DNA of 64,000 nt, from positions 1 through 64,000 of the forward strand of contig NZ_NHMK01000006.1 of assembly GCF_002198095.1 (NCBI RefSeq), read 5' to 3'. Below the pieces are notes generated by a model. It was not told the DNA's origin and did not search any database. It saw only the letters and a program-made list of their open reading frames with translations. Below, piece after piece: positions 7,751 to 16,928 of this stretch; position 1 is the stretch's first letter; each line of letters opens with the position of its first letter. Position numbers and translations under genes: made by a program. The stretch comes from Deinococcus indicus. Lineage in GTDB: Bacteria; Deinococcota; Deinococci; Deinococcales; Deinococcaceae.

Positions 7751-10700
7751 TCAGACTCCCAGCGGGCTGTACGGCCGGCCGAAGGGGTGGTTCTCGCCTT
7801 CCGGGTGGTAACTGCACAGCAGACCGTTCTGGATGACTTCCTCGCGCGTGGCCCCGACGGGACCACCACACACCTGACAGTAGTAGCCGTCTTCCGGTGC
7901 GCTCAGTCCGCGTGGCAGCGCCTCACCCTTGTTCATGTACAGACCGTTGATCATGTTGGTGTCGGGCGGGAAGGTTTCCAGCAGCGCCTGACGGAGGCCG
8001 TCGTCGGCGGTCAGGTGCCGCATCAGCGCGGCGCGGGCTGTCGCGTCGTTCCAGTCCTCGACCGCGCGGGCCTGCCCCTGCTTGAGCTGCTGGTGCAGCC
8101 ATTTCACGTAGGCCTGGCGGCCCTCGGCCTGCGAGTCGGCCGCGCCGACGATGTGTTTCATGCGGGCCGTGATCTCGCTGTGCATCAGTGAGGAAGCGTT
8201 CGTGAGGCTCAGGGGCGGCCTGGAGCTGTCCTTCGACTCGAAGGCGAGCTTGCGGGCGGCCTTCCCGAACTTGCCGGGCAGGCGACGGACCCGGCGTTCG
8301 GGTTCGTCGGCCTCACCGGGTTGCATGGGCCAGTCCATGACGAGGTGCCCGGCGTCCAGGCGGGTCACGCCGTGAAGCGCCGACAGGAAGACCAGTTGCT
8401 CGGCGTCCTCGAGCTGCTTGATCTCGCGGTCGTTGATGGGCGTCCAGTCGATGTCGCTGCGCTTGCGGGTGAAGTAGTTGCTGAAACGCTTGGGCTGGCT
8501 GAACGACAGGGTGCGCACGTCGTCCGCGCCGCGCAGCGCGAAGCGGTACCACTCCTCGAGCATGACCACACGGTACGGATCGACCCCCGTGACTTCCTTG
8601 GCGGCCGGTTCCTTGTTCACCCAGGGCTGCACGGCCTGCCGGAAATTGGTGGTCATGTTCATTCCGACCAGCAGCTTGCGCCGGGGCAGCGGGCTCATGG
8701 GGTCCACCTGTCCGAGCGGCTGGTTCAGCTGCAGGAACAGTTGCGCCTGCGTGGCGGCGTGCATGGCCTGACTGTTCGGGTCGAAGCTGGGGCTGCGCTG
8801 ATCGTACAGGCGTTTCACGACGTCCTTGCCGCCGCTGCGCAGCGACGCCTCGAAGGGTTCGAGCGCCATCTGCTCGAGCGCGTTCAGCTGCGCCCGCTCG
8901 AAGTTATCCTGCCCGATCGCCCAGGGACCCAGCAACCAGTCCGGGTCATTTACGCCGGGCATGACGCCGCGCGTCAGGGCCTGCCACGACTGGATCAGGC
9001 GCGAGGCGTGGGTTTCCTTGCCGCGCTCGTCGGTCGCGAGTTCCTCCTCCTTGTCGACCGTGCCGTGCGGGGACGGCTCGAACAGCGACAGGCCGTTCAC
9101 GTTGGGCGTGTCGTTCTCCAGCTTCGCCCGCGCCTCGCGCCAGCGGTCCGCCTGGTTGGTCAGGCGCTTGCGCAGGCTCATCAGGCGGCGGGCGATCTTC
9201 TGCGTCTCCTCGTCGATCAGCGTGAGGGTGCCGGCCTCGGCCCTCTGACCGCTGCCACGGTCCTGCAGGGCTTCACGGACCTTCTGGTTCACGCGGGATT
9301 TCAGTTCGTCGTCCAGCGCGCGGCTCAGGGCCGGCAGCAGCTGCTTGCTGGCCTTGCCCTTCAGGAAGAACATGCCCAGCAGGGTGTTCGTGCGGATCGC
9401 GTCCAGCTGGTCGAGGACGCCGTTGGCGCCGCTGGCCTTGCCCTCGCCGGGCTCCCAGCCACGCAATTCACCCAGGCGGGGTTGCGCGGCCTGCATGATT
9501 TCCAGCAGCACGTTCGGGCCGCTGTCGTAGTCCAGCAGGCGCGAGCCGACCATGCCGCGCACGTTCCCCATGATGCTGTCGGCCGCGCGGCGGCGGTTCT
9601 CGTTCACGGTCTCGTGGACAAGTCCGCGCAGCCCATCGCCCCGCTCCTTGCCGAAGGCGAGACGTAGTTCATCCAGGGCGCGGCGGGCCGCCTCGGGCTT
9701 ACCGGTGCGGACGGCGCGCATGATCTCGTTCTTCTTGGCGTCCAGGCTGGCGCGGATGCTGGCGCCGGATTCGTCCATCAGCAGCGTCTCGGTCAGCGCC
9801 GGGATGGTCAGCCCCAGCGCGTCGAGGTCGTCACTGACGTTCCCCTCGAACTTGCGGTCCTTCCAGCGGTCCACGGCGTGCACCAGCGTGCGGTACTTCA
9901 GGGCTTCCAGGATGCGGCGCATGGGGTACTCGATGGTGGACAGGCCGAACGTCGAGAACGCGAAGGCGCGGCCCTGCTGCACCGTGACCGGCCCGGCGTT
10001 CACCATGTACGCCATCGGGTCGGTTTCCGGCACGAACACATTCAGGAACATGCGGTCCGCGATGGCGTTCGACAGGCGGGCCAGGTCGTTGCCTTCCGTG
10101 CTGCTGGGACGCAGCAGGTACACCAGGTCGTACGGCATGGCGTCGTTCGGCAGGACCTGGGTGCCCTCGGGCTTGTCCGGGAACTTGATGCTTTTGTAGC
10201 GCTCGGTGTCGGTGTGCAGGTGGTACTGGTTCAGTTCGGCCAGCGCGTGATAGGCGTTGGTCTTCCAGATTTCCGCGTCGGGTTTCTGCGCGATGCCCAG
10301 GTCCGGGTGCGGCAGCGTGAACATGCCCAGCGTCTTTTCCTCGTCGTCGAGGATGGTGCGCAGCAGGATGCCCATGTCGCTGGCGGTGCCGCTGCACGTG
10401 CCGCCGCACAGGGTGCCGACCACGATCACGCGCACGCCGGTCTGGCCGCTCGCGGCGTTCACGGCGAACTGCACGTTCGCTTCCAGCCCGGCGTTGTTGG
10501 CATTCAGCGCCGATTTCGCCTGCGCCTCAGTCAGGCTGCGCAGGCGCGCGACCCGCTGCGAGATGGCGTTTTTCATCTCGTTGTAGTTCGGCGGGTACAG
10601 CAGCGCCAGTCGGCCCACCATGCGGATGTGCCCTGCGCCGGAGTCGATGCTCTGCGCCGGCAGCTGCTTGAGCGTTTCCAGGTCCGCCCAGGTGCGCAGG

Positions 10701-10966
10701 GCGATGCTGCTGTCGTACAGTTCCGGACGCTCAATCATGTCCCGCCAGGAGGTGGCCGGGACGCCCAGCGTCTTGAAATCGTCGGTCCCGTTGAAGCGGT
10801 TGGGTTTGGCCACGTCGGTCTCGACCGCCAGGAATTCCACCCAGGGGGCGCGGCCCAGTCCGCCGACCTCCCAGTCGATGCGGTCGGCCAGTGCTTCGAG
10901 GATTTCCGTGCCGGTGCTGCCCAGTCCGATGACCAGGGTCTTGAAGACTCTCATGTTGTCTGCCAT
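7751..10966 (-). CDS. Large tubulin/FtsZ-like GTPase (Tubulin_2 type)
   Basis: 1071 aa, far longer than FtsZ (about 350-400). The N-terminus has a Rossmann nucleotide-binding loop VIGLGSTGTEILEAL (12-26), and residues 184-199 (GTLCGGTCSGTASDMG) correspond to the tubulin G-box GGGTGTG. The remainder is a long charged helical region. Near the C-terminus (about 1033-1058) CxxC...CxxH looks like a small zinc ribbon. It matches the very large tubulin-like family that comparative genomics has linked to vWA and OmpA-family neighbours in a proposed membrane-remodelling system, which is the arrangement here. ATG start directly abuts the stop of the small membrane protein gene. GTP hydrolysis and polymerisation are inferred from family membership. 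Confidence 0.82.
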   Translation of the reverse strand: MADNMRVFKTLVIGLGSTGTEILEALADRIDWEVGGLGRAPWVEFLAVETDVAKPNRFNGTDDFKTLGVPATSWRDMIERPELYDSSIALRTWADLETLKQLPAQSIDSGAGHIRMVGRLALLYPPNYNEMKNAISQRVARLRSLTEAQAKSALNANNAGLEANVQFAVNAASGQTGVRVIVVGTLCGGTCSGTASDMGILLRTILDDEEKTLGMFTLPHPDLGIAQKPDAEIWKTNAYHALAELNQYHLHTDTERYKSIKFPDKPEGTQVLPNDAMPYDLVYLLRPSSTEGNDLARLSNAIADRMFLNVFVPETDPMAYMVNAGPVTVQQGRAFAFSTFGLSTIEYPMRRILEALKYRTLVHAVDRWKDRKFEGNVSDDLDALGLTIPALTETLLMDESGASIRASLDAKKNEIMRAVRTGKPEAARRALDELRLAFGKERGDGLRGLVHETVNENRRRAADSIMGNVRGMVGSRLLDYDSGPNVLLEIMQAAQPRLGELRGWEPGEGKASGANGVLDQLDAIRTNTLLGMFFLKGKASKQLLPALSRALDDELKSRVNQKVREALQDRGSGQRAEAGTLTLIDEETQKIARRLMSLRKRLTNQADRWREARAKLENDTPNVNGLSLFEPSPHGTVDKEEELATDERGKETHASRLIQSWQALTRGVMPGVNDPDWLLGPWAIGQDNFERAQLNALEQMALEPFEASLRSGGKDVVKRLYDQRSPSFDPNSQAMHAATQAQLFLQLNQPLGQVDPMSPLPRRKLLVGMNMTTNFRQAVQPWVNKEPAAKEVTGVDPYRVVMLEEWYRFALRGADDVRTLSFSQPKRFSNYFTRKRSDIDWTPINDREIKQLEDAEQLVFLSALHGVTRLDAGHLVMDWPMQPGEADEPERRVRRLPGKFGKAARKLAFESKDSSRPPLSLTNASSLMHSEITARMKHIVGAADSQAEGRQAYVKWLHQQLKQGQARAVEDWNDATARAALMRHLTADDGLRQALLETFPPDTNMINGLYMNKGEALPRGLSAPEDGYYCQVCGGPVGATREEVIQNGLLCSYHPEGENHPFGRPYSPLGV

Positions 10967-11296
10967 TTAGCGTTCCACTCCCATGCGGGTAAAGACGGCC
11001 GAGACGAGCAGCGTGAGCAGCAGGAAGGTCACGCTGACGGCGATCATGTACATCAGGTCCGCCGGTTTGAACAGGAAGTACGCGGCGCAGGCCAGAGCGG
11101 CGAACAGCAGCACAAGTGCGAGGCCCATGCCCTGCTTGGCCGAATCGACCGGCGTGCGGCCCCCCGCGCCGAACAGAATGTGGGCCAGTCCCACGGCCAC
11201 GCCGTACCACAGGAGCATGGTCACAGCGACCGTGACCCAGAAGTTCACCTGCGTGAAGAGAGGAACGACCGGCCCGAAGAAGGTTGCTAGGTTCAT
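10967..11296 (-). CDS. Small three/four-helix membrane protein
   Basis: 109 aa, starting at MNLATFF and overlapping the stop of the upstream vWA-like gene in a TGATG arrangement. Hydrophobic segments at about 17-42, 57-76 and 81-103 predict three membrane helices. No recognisable catalytic motif. Its place between the vWA-like and tubulin-like genes suggests a membrane anchor or assembly subunit of the same complex. The family is not recognised. Confidence 0.75.
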   Translation of the reverse strand: MNLATFFGPVVPLFTQVNFWVTVAVTMLLWYGVAVGLAHILFGAGGRTPVDSAKQGMGLALVLLFAALACAAYFLFKPADLMYMIAVSVTFLLLTLLVSAVFTRMGVER

Positions 11297-12564
11297 CAGT
11301 TGTCTCCATCCAGCGACATCACGACGCTGCGAGTGATTTCCTTGGGAACGCCGCCGGGACCGCGCACCTCGCCCGTGAATTCCAGCGGTGCGTCCGGCGT
11401 TTCCGGGCGCAGCGTGACGGTGGCGCTGTCTCCCGCCACGACCCGCCCGCCCACGCTGCTCAGACGGATGTCGTCGTGTACGCCGCGCACGCGGTAGTCC
11501 TTGCCCACCCGCGTGATCTGCGCGACGGGTACGGGGGGCAGTCCGGCGACCGGCACGACCGGCATGTCGTCCTCGGCGGCGTATCCGGCCCCGGCGATCA
11601 CGCAGAAGGGCCGCCCGGCGGGCATGTCGCGCACGCTGAAGCTGCTGCTTCCGATCCGCACCGACCCGCTTCCCGAACCACCGCCCTTGCCTATCAGCTT
11701 CCAGGCCGCGAACCCAGCGCCGCCCAGAACCAGCAGCGCGACCAGCAGTCCCGCCGGGTTGGCTCCGCCGCCACCGGAAGATTGTGCGGGGGCCTGAGCA
11801 CCAGCGCGTTGCTCCGTGCGGGTCCCGGCCGTCAGGGGGGTTCCGGTGAATGTCTTGGGCACGAAGACCACCGCCTGCATCTGTCCCTGAATCTGACGGG
11901 AAGGCGTGGTGATCACGTAGGGCAGGTTCAGGCTCGCGCCGTCCTGTGTGCCGGCCACGCGGGTCCAGTTCGTCAGCACCTCCTGGTATTCCGGCGCGTT
12001 GGTCCCCATCACGCGGATGCCGGCGGCGCCGACACTGGCAGCCGTGTTCGTCAGGAGGATCAGCACGGTGCCCGGCGTGCCCTCGAACTCGCGGGTCAGG
12101 GTCGCAGCCACGCGTTCGGTGTCGTGCCCCCCCACGCTGCCCACGGCCGGCGTGGTAGGCCACAGCTTGGCAGTACGCTCCAGGTCGGCCTGGGCATCAT
12201 TCCCGATGATCTGGGTCAGGCCACTGGGGTTGCGGTACTCCCAGATGTCCATCTCCCAGGCGCGGGCCGTGACCTGATCACCCTGCACAGCGGCGCGCTG
12301 CACGAACTGCGTGGCGAGTTCACGCGCCGCCTGTGCGCCCAGCGGATCGGCTTTGTAGTGTCCGGTGCTGAAGGCGATGACCCAGTTCACCTGGGACCGT
12401 TCCAGGTCACCACCGGCTGTCGTGACGGCCTCCTGAACCTGTTGCAACAGACGTTCGGCGCTTGGGGTGACACTGTTGCGGTCAAGCTCTGCCTTCCCGG
12501 ACCCCTGGGCCGCTGCGCCACTCAACAGAGCCGCTGACAGAACGGCTGTCCGCATCAGGTTCAC
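11296..12564 (-). CDS. Membrane-anchored vWA-like protein, first gene of operon
   Basis: 422 aa, GTG start (an ATG three codons in is an alternative) with GGGG about 7 nt upstream. A signal-peptide-like N-terminus (1-20) is followed by an alpha/beta domain (about 40-235) of vWA topology. The strand that should carry DxSxS reads VNWVIAFSTGHY (59-70), so the metal site is degenerate. A Gly/Gln-rich linker, one membrane helix (about 270-291) and a beta-rich C-terminal domain of about 125 aa follow. A vWA protein is a regular neighbour of the large tubulin-like family. Here it heads the operon, downstream of a good promoter at 12673-12701. Confidence 0.72.
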   Translation of the reverse strand: MNLMRTAVLSAALLSGAAAQGSGKAELDRNSVTPSAERLLQQVQEAVTTAGGDLERSQVNWVIAFSTGHYKADPLGAQAARELATQFVQRAAVQGDQVTARAWEMDIWEYRNPSGLTQIIGNDAQADLERTAKLWPTTPAVGSVGGHDTERVAATLTREFEGTPGTVLILLTNTAASVGAAGIRVMGTNAPEYQEVLTNWTRVAGTQDGASLNLPYVITTPSRQIQGQMQAVVFVPKTFTGTPLTAGTRTEQRAGAQAPAQSSGGGGANPAGLLVALLVLGGAGFAAWKLIGKGGGSGSGSVRIGSSSFSVRDMPAGRPFCVIAGAGYAAEDDMPVVPVAGLPPVPVAQITRVGKDYRVRGVHDDIRLSSVGGRVVAGDSATVTLRPETPDAPLEFTGEVRGPGGVPKEITRSVVMSLDGDN

Positions 12565-12672
12565 AGGCGATCCCCGCAGAGAGAGGGAAAATTAGAAGTG
12601 TGTGCCCACATGTCGCGGAGTATGGACCGTCCGCTGAAGAGATGTTGCCTCATTTGTGGACGCAGATGAGAA

Positions 12673-12701
12673 ATTATCGACTTCAGCTGATTTCCTGTGA
12701 A
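12673..12701 (-). promoter_or_regulatory. Promoter of the tubulin-like operon
   Basis: Minus strand: -35 TTCACA (12696-12701), 17-nt spacer, -10 GATAAT (12673-12678), five of six matches in each box. It would give a leader of about 100 nt before the GTG at 12564. It is the only convincing promoter noted in the AT-richer 12600-12780 stretch, and no promoter-sized gap exists inside the operon. Confidence 0.5.
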
Positions 12702-12789
12702 TTAGTCCATTTTACTAGGCTGACAACGGGAGAAATCTCTCATTACCTCCCTCCTCATTACGGCCGCGTCAGGACTGCCGGACGCCTGA

Positions 12790-12922
12790 TACGGATTCCG
12801 TTTGTTTCGCCGACAACCCGGAACATCGCCGGCTTGTCAGCTTCACGTCCGGAACCCGTCTCTCTCCCACTCGCTTCGCTCGGGTTGAACGGGCTTTGCA
12901 GCCCATTCAATCGGAGTCCGTA
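12790..12922. repeat. R1 mobile repeat
   Basis: 133-bp copy of the R1 family: starts TACGGATTCCGTTTGTTTCG, ends CGGAGTCCGTA, and contains the GGGCTTTGCAGCCCATTCA block. Flanked by TGA (12787-12789) and CGA (12923-12925), a 3-bp duplication with one change. It lies in the 480-bp gap between the tubulin-like operon and the MerR-like gene. Confidence 0.8.
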
Positions 12923-13043
12923 CGAAGCGGCAGCAATGCTGGCAGACCGGAATCCCCGGACTGGTCCGGTAGATCGTTCCGCCACTCGCTGACGTTGTCA
13001 CTCTGCGTTGTCAGTGATGTGGGGCCGCTGGTAGTGTGGGGGG

Positions 13044-13709
13044 ATGCTGGCGATTGCGCAGGACTGGGTGGGGGGCATCGACGAGTTCGTCATGGAGGCG
13101 AACGTGTGGTTGTCACGCCTGCTGCCGGAGGACCGCGCGGGTCGCCCGAAGGACGAGGTGAACGCGCGGCTCGTGCGGCATTACACGACCTCGGGGCTGG
13201 TGCCGGCGCCGCGCCGGGAGGGTCGCGAGGCGCGATATGACCGCCGGCACCTGCTGCACCTGCTGGCGCTGCGCCGCCTGATGGCGGACGGCCTGAGTGG
13301 CAAGGCGCTGTTCGGGGCGCTGTCGGGACGGTCGGAGGCGGATCTGGAGCAACTGGCGCAGTGGGGCGCCCAGGCGGCGCCGCAGGAGGCCGTGATTCTG
13401 GGAGTTCGAGCGCCCGCCCCTGTTCAGGGAGCGGTGGCGCTGGATTACCTGCGGAAGTTGCGGGCCGGCATGACGGGCGAGGCGGTGGGCCTGTCGTCCC
13501 CGGCGCAGGTGGTTCCGGACCGGCGGGCGGCGCGGGCGGTGCAGATGCGCTCACAGGTGCTGGTGCGCCGTGGACTGGAGGTGCTGGTGGGCGAGCAGTT
13601 CCGCTGGCCGCGGGACGAGGCGGCCTGGGCGGAGTTGCTGGACGAGGTGCGCGAGTCACTGCGTGACGTGCAGGAGCGGCAGCGCGGCGCGTCAGTGGAT
13701 GACGTGTAG
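13044..13709 (+). CDS. MerR-like transcriptional regulator
   Basis: 221 aa. Residues about 30-85 resemble the MerR winged helix-turn-helix (VRHYTTSGLVPAP...YDRRHLLHLLALRRLMADGLSGKAL). The C-terminal half is unlike known metal-binding MerR tails and has no cysteine pair. It precedes a vWA gene in the same direction, with a palindrome overlapping a -35 box between them, so it plausibly controls that gene. The annotated ATG has a G-run just upstream. An in-frame ATG 15 codons in is possible. Confidence 0.75.
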   Translation: MLAIAQDWVGGIDEFVMEANVWLSRLLPEDRAGRPKDEVNARLVRHYTTSGLVPAPRREGREARYDRRHLLHLLALRRLMADGLSGKALFGALSGRSEADLEQLAQWGAQAAPQEAVILGVRAPAPVQGAVALDYLRKLRAGMTGEAVGLSSPAQVVPDRRAARAVQMRSQVLVRRGLEVLVGEQFRWPRDEAAWAELLDEVRESLRDVQERQRGASVDDV

Positions 13710-13762
13710 GCGGGTGACACTGCGAGCAGGGACAGGAAAGGAAACGTAACCAATACAGACTG

Positions 13763-13791
13763 TTGACAATTTGGATTGTCAGAGTCAGACT
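13763..13791 (+). promoter_or_regulatory. -35 box overlapped by palindrome (putative MerR operator)
   Basis: TTGACA at 13763-13768 is embedded in a perfect inverted repeat TGACAAT-TTGG-ATTGTCA (13764-13781). A weak CAGACT at 13786-13791 lies at -10 spacing. An operator within the promoter spacer is the usual MerR arrangement, and the MerR-like gene is just upstream. The assignment to that protein is inference. Confidence 0.45.
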
Positions 13792-13871
13792 GGATTCAGT
13801 TCCACCCAGTCCGACCCGTCCCCCGACCCTGACCGGCCGGTCCACCCCCCTACGCACCACAGGAGCCCGCC

Positions 13872-15125
13872 ATGACCTACTCCCCCCAGACACCGACCCT
13901 CGAACTGCTGCCCCTGCGCGCCGCCCTTCCCGCCGGCCAGAACAGCGAACTGACCGTCCTGCTGCGCGTCCACCCGGCACCGGCCCCCAGCGGCAACGCC
14001 ACGCGGCCCCCGCTGAACCTGTCGTTTGTGATCGACCGCAGCGGCTCCATGAGCGGCCAGCCCATCGAGATGGCCCGCCGCGCCGCGCAGGCCGCCATCC
14101 GCCTGATGCAACCCCACGACCGCGTCAGTGTCGTCGCGTTCGACGACTCCATCGACACCGTGATCGCGCCGCAGCACGTCACTGACCCCGAGACGCTGTG
14201 CCGCGCCGTGGAACGCGTCACGGACCGGGGCAGCACCAACCTGTACGGCGGCTGGCTGGAGGGCGCCATGCTGACCGCACAGCACCTCGACCCGCAGGCC
14301 CTCAACCGCGTCCTGATCCTCAGCGACGGGCAGGCGAACGCCGGCGAGACCCGCACCGACGTGATCGCGCAGCACGTCCGGGGCCTCACCGCGCGCGGCG
14401 TCAGCACCAGCACCGTCGGCCTGGGCCGCCACTACGACGAGACGCTGCTGCAGGCCATGGCCGACGCCGGGGACGGCAACTACGAACACATCGAGAACGA
14501 GGAAGGCCTCCCCGCGTTCTTCAGCGCCGAGTTGCAGGGCCTGACCCGCACCACCGGGCAGACCGTCAGCCTGGGCATCGAACCCAACCCGGCGCTCGGC
14601 AGCCTGCGCTGCGACGTGCTGAACGACCTGCCCCGCAATTCGTACGGCCGCTGGCAACTCCCGAACCTGAAGGCCGGACAGCCGCTCGAAGTGGTCCTGA
14701 CCCTGCATATCCCCGCGCAGGATGCCGCGCCCGCGACCGGCGTGACCCGCGTGCGCCTCGCCTGGAACGACCGGCAGGGCGTCCGGCAGACCCTGCGCGC
14801 GCAGCTGACCCTCCCGGTCCTGAACGCCGATGCGTACGCCGCGCTGCCCGACGATCCCCGCGTCGCCCTGGCCGCCGAACGCCTGCGCGCCGCCCGCGTG
14901 CGCGAACAGGCCGTCGCGTACGCCGCCGCCGGGGACCTCCACATGTCCCGCGCCGCCCTGACCCGCGAGAGCCAGCGACTGAGCGCCCTGCACATCGACG
15001 GGCTGCAGAGCGACGTGGACGAACTCCTGAGCCTCGACCAGGACTTCGCCACCGACGAACGCCTGGCTCGCAAACGCGCCGCCAGCCAGAGCTACAACGT
15101 CCGCCGCAGCAAACCCGGACTCTGA
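13872..15125 (+). CDS. Cytosolic vWA-domain protein
   Basis: 417 aa, no signal peptide or membrane helix. A complete vWA domain occupies about 48-225 with an intact metal-ion-dependent adhesion site: DRSGSMSG (55-62), a GSTNLYGG Thr (around 117-124) and ILSDGQAN (around 145-152). It is followed by a beta-rich region and a helical C-terminus like those in bacterial YfbK/inter-alpha-trypsin-type vWA proteins. GGAG ribosome-binding site in ACAGGAG upstream of the ATG. Preceded by a MerR-like gene and followed by a 14-bp-stem terminator, so probably a single-gene unit. Binding partner unknown. Confidence 0.85.
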   Translation: MTYSPQTPTLELLPLRAALPAGQNSELTVLLRVHPAPAPSGNATRPPLNLSFVIDRSGSMSGQPIEMARRAAQAAIRLMQPHDRVSVVAFDDSIDTVIAPQHVTDPETLCRAVERVTDRGSTNLYGGWLEGAMLTAQHLDPQALNRVLILSDGQANAGETRTDVIAQHVRGLTARGVSTSTVGLGRHYDETLLQAMADAGDGNYEHIENEEGLPAFFSAELQGLTRTTGQTVSLGIEPNPALGSLRCDVLNDLPRNSYGRWQLPNLKAGQPLEVVLTLHIPAQDAAPATGVTRVRLAWNDRQGVRQTLRAQLTLPVLNADAYAALPDDPRVALAAERLRAARVREQAVAYAAAGDLHMSRAALTRESQRLSALHIDGLQSDVDELLSLDQDFATDERLARKRAASQSYNVRRSKPGL

Positions 15126-15137
15126 CCACGGCGGATC

Positions 15138-15180
15138 AGGGAGGGGAGGAGGGCCGATTCAGGTCACTCCTCCCCTCCCT
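15138..15180 (+). terminator. Long-stem terminator-like hairpin
   Basis: Perfect 14-bp stem AGGGAGGGGAGGAG (15138-15151) and its complement (15167-15180) with a 15-nt loop, 12 bp after the vWA gene's stop. No T-tract follows. Confidence 0.6.
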
Positions 15181-15193
15181 CGCGTCACAGTCA

Positions 15194-15327
15194 TACGGAT
15201 TCCGTCTGTTTCGCTGACAACCCGGAACATCGCCGGGTTGCCAACTCCACGCCCGGAACCCGCCCTGCTCCCACTCGCATCCGCTCGGATTGAAGGGTCT
15301 TTGCAGCCCCTTCAATCGGAGTCCGTA
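15194..15327. repeat. R1 mobile repeat abutting hpaI stop
   Basis: 134-bp R1 copy (TACGGATTCCGTCTGTTTCG ... CGGAGTCCGTA) with an exact 3-bp duplication TCA at 15191-15193 and 15328-15330. The right-hand TCA is, on the minus strand, the TGA stop codon of hpaI. Confidence 0.85.
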
Positions 15328-16119
15328 TCAGTACACGTCCTGGCCGGTGTCCGTCTGGAATCGCCCGGCGAGGTCACGGGCGGCGCGGGCGAGCAGGGTG
15401 GTGTCCACGCCCGCCGCGATGAAGGTGCAGCCTGAGGCGCGGTAGTGCGGCACCTGAGCCTCGGTGCAGAGGATGCCCGCCGCCTTCCCCGCCGCGCGGG
15501 TGCGGGTCACGGCGTCCACAATGGCGCCCTGCACGTCCGGATGCGCGGGGTTCCCGAGGTGGCCCAGGCTGGCGCTCAGGTCGGCGGGGCCGACGAACAC
15601 GCCGTCCACGCCCTTGACGGCCAGGATGTCGTCCAGCGCGGCCAGTCCGGCGGCACTCTCGACCTGCACGAGCAGGCACACCTGATCGTCGGCGCGGTGC
15701 AGGTAGTCCGGCACGGCATTCCAGCGCGAGGCACGGGCAATCGCGCTGCCCACGCCCCGCACGCCGCGCGGCGGGTAGCGGGTCGCGGCGACGAGGTCGC
15801 GGGCCTGCGCGCCACTCTCCACCATGGGGACGAGCAGGGTCTGCACGCCCAGGTCGAGGTACTGCTTGAGCAGGTGCGTCTGCCCGACGGGGGGCCGCAC
15901 GACGGGGGTCACGGGGTACGCGGCGAGCGCCTGCAAGACGGACAGGGTGCTGCGCACGTCGTTCGGGGCGTGCTCGCCGTCGATCAGCAGCCAGTCGAAG
16001 CCCGCCCCGGCGATGATCTCGGCGCTGTACGGGTCGGCCAGCGCCAGCCACAGGCCCAGCTGGAACTCCCCTCGCGCCAGGGCCGCCTTGAGGGGATTGT
16101 GCAGGTCCGGGCCACTCAC
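15328..16119 (-). CDS. hpaI: HpcH/HpaI-type 4-hydroxy-2-oxoheptanedioate aldolase
   Basis: 263 aa class II (metal-dependent) aldolase. It cleaves 4-hydroxy-2-oxoheptane-1,7-dioate to pyruvate and succinic semialdehyde, the last step of homoprotocatechuate degradation. Family marks are [15 protein letters not shown] (around 40-54), [29 protein letters not shown] and [17 protein letters not shown]. Last gene of the hpa operon, overlapping the hpaH stop by 4 nt (ATGA). Its own stop codon is the target duplication of a mobile R1 element. Confidence 0.93.
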   Translation of the reverse strand: MSGPDLHNPLKAALARGEFQLGLWLALADPYSAEIIAGAGFDWLLIDGEHAPNDVRSTLSVLQALAAYPVTPVVRPPVGQTHLLKQYLDLGVQTLLVPMVESGAQARDLVAATRYPPRGVRGVGSAIARASRWNAVPDYLHRADDQVCLLVQVESAAGLAALDDILAVKGVDGVFVGPADLSASLGHLGNPAHPDVQGAIVDAVTRTRAAGKAAGILCTEAQVPHYRASGCTFIAAGVDTTLLARAARDLAGRFQTDTGQDVY

Positions 16120-16928
16120 CGCGCGAACCTCAGGGTGACGCTGCCCAGCGGGCCGTAATCCGCGTGGAAGATGTCACCGGGCGAGGCATCCACCGGGCGC
16201 ACGAACGAACCGGCCAGCACCGTCTCCCCCGCCCGCAGGGTCACGCCGTGCGGGGCGAGGCGGTTTGCCAGCCACGCCACGCCCTCCGCCGGGTGGTTCA
16301 GCACGCCGGCCGCCACGCCGGTCTCCTCGATCACGCCGTTGCGGAACAGCAGCGCGCCCACCCAGCGCAGGTCCACGTCGGTCGGACGCACGGGCCGCCC
16401 GCCCAGCACGATCCCGGCGTTCGCGGCGTTATCGCTGATGGTGTCCGTCACTTTCCGGGTCGCGCCGCTCTCGCGGTCCACGCGTTCGATGCGCGCGTCA
16501 ATGATCTCGGCGGCGGGCACCACCCAGCGCGTGGCGTCCAGCACGTCCATGACGGTCACGTTCGGCCCGCGCAGGTCCTTCCCGAGGATGAACGCGAGTT
16601 CCACCTCCACGCGCGGCACGATGAAGCGCCCGGACGGGATGGGCTGTAGCTCGCTGAACACCATGTCGTCCAGCAGGGTGCCGTAGTCGGGTTCGTCGAT
16701 GTTCACGGCCTGCTGCATGGCGCGCGACGTCAGGCCGATCTTGTGCCCGATCACGCGGCGGCCCTGCGTGAGCTTGTGGCTCACCCAGGCGTCCTGCACG
16801 CGGTACGCATCGGCGATGGTCAGGCCGGGGTACTGGCCGGACAGCTGCCTCATGGGCACGCGGGACTGCTCGGCGGCGTGCAGGCGGCGCGCGGCGTCCT
16901 GCACCTGCGCGTCGGTCAGGCCGCTCAT
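16116..16928 (-). CDS. hpaH: 2-oxo-hept-4-ene-1,7-dioate hydratase
   Basis: 270 aa, the normal length for HpaH/MhpD hydratases. It adds water to 2-oxo-hept-4-ene-1,7-dioate just before the aldolase step. Recognised from [12 protein letters not shown] (around 61-72), [25 protein letters not shown] with the metal-binding EVE triplet, and the C-terminal [20 protein letters not shown]. Overlaps its neighbours on both sides by 4 nt, so it is translationally coupled within the operon. Confidence 0.93.
   Translation of the reverse strand: MSGLTDAQVQDAARRLHAAEQSRVPMRQLSGQYPGLTIADAYRVQDAWVSHKLTQGRRVIGHKIGLTSRAMQQAVNIDEPDYGTLLDDMVFSELQPIPSGRFIVPRVEVELAFILGKDLRGPNVTVMDVLDATRWVVPAAEIIDARIERVDRESGATRKVTDTISDNAANAGIVLGGRPVRPTDVDLRWVGALLFRNGVIEETGVAAGVLNHPAEGVAWLANRLAPHGVTLRAGETVLAGSFVRPVDASPGDIFHADYGPLGSVTLRFAR

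Noticed and set aside
677..12564. Calling the operon a classical Zorya defence locus
   Set aside because: ZorA- and ZorB-like proteins are present, but ZorC, the ZorD helicase or ZorE nuclease are not. The tubulin-like and vWA proteins point to a different system.
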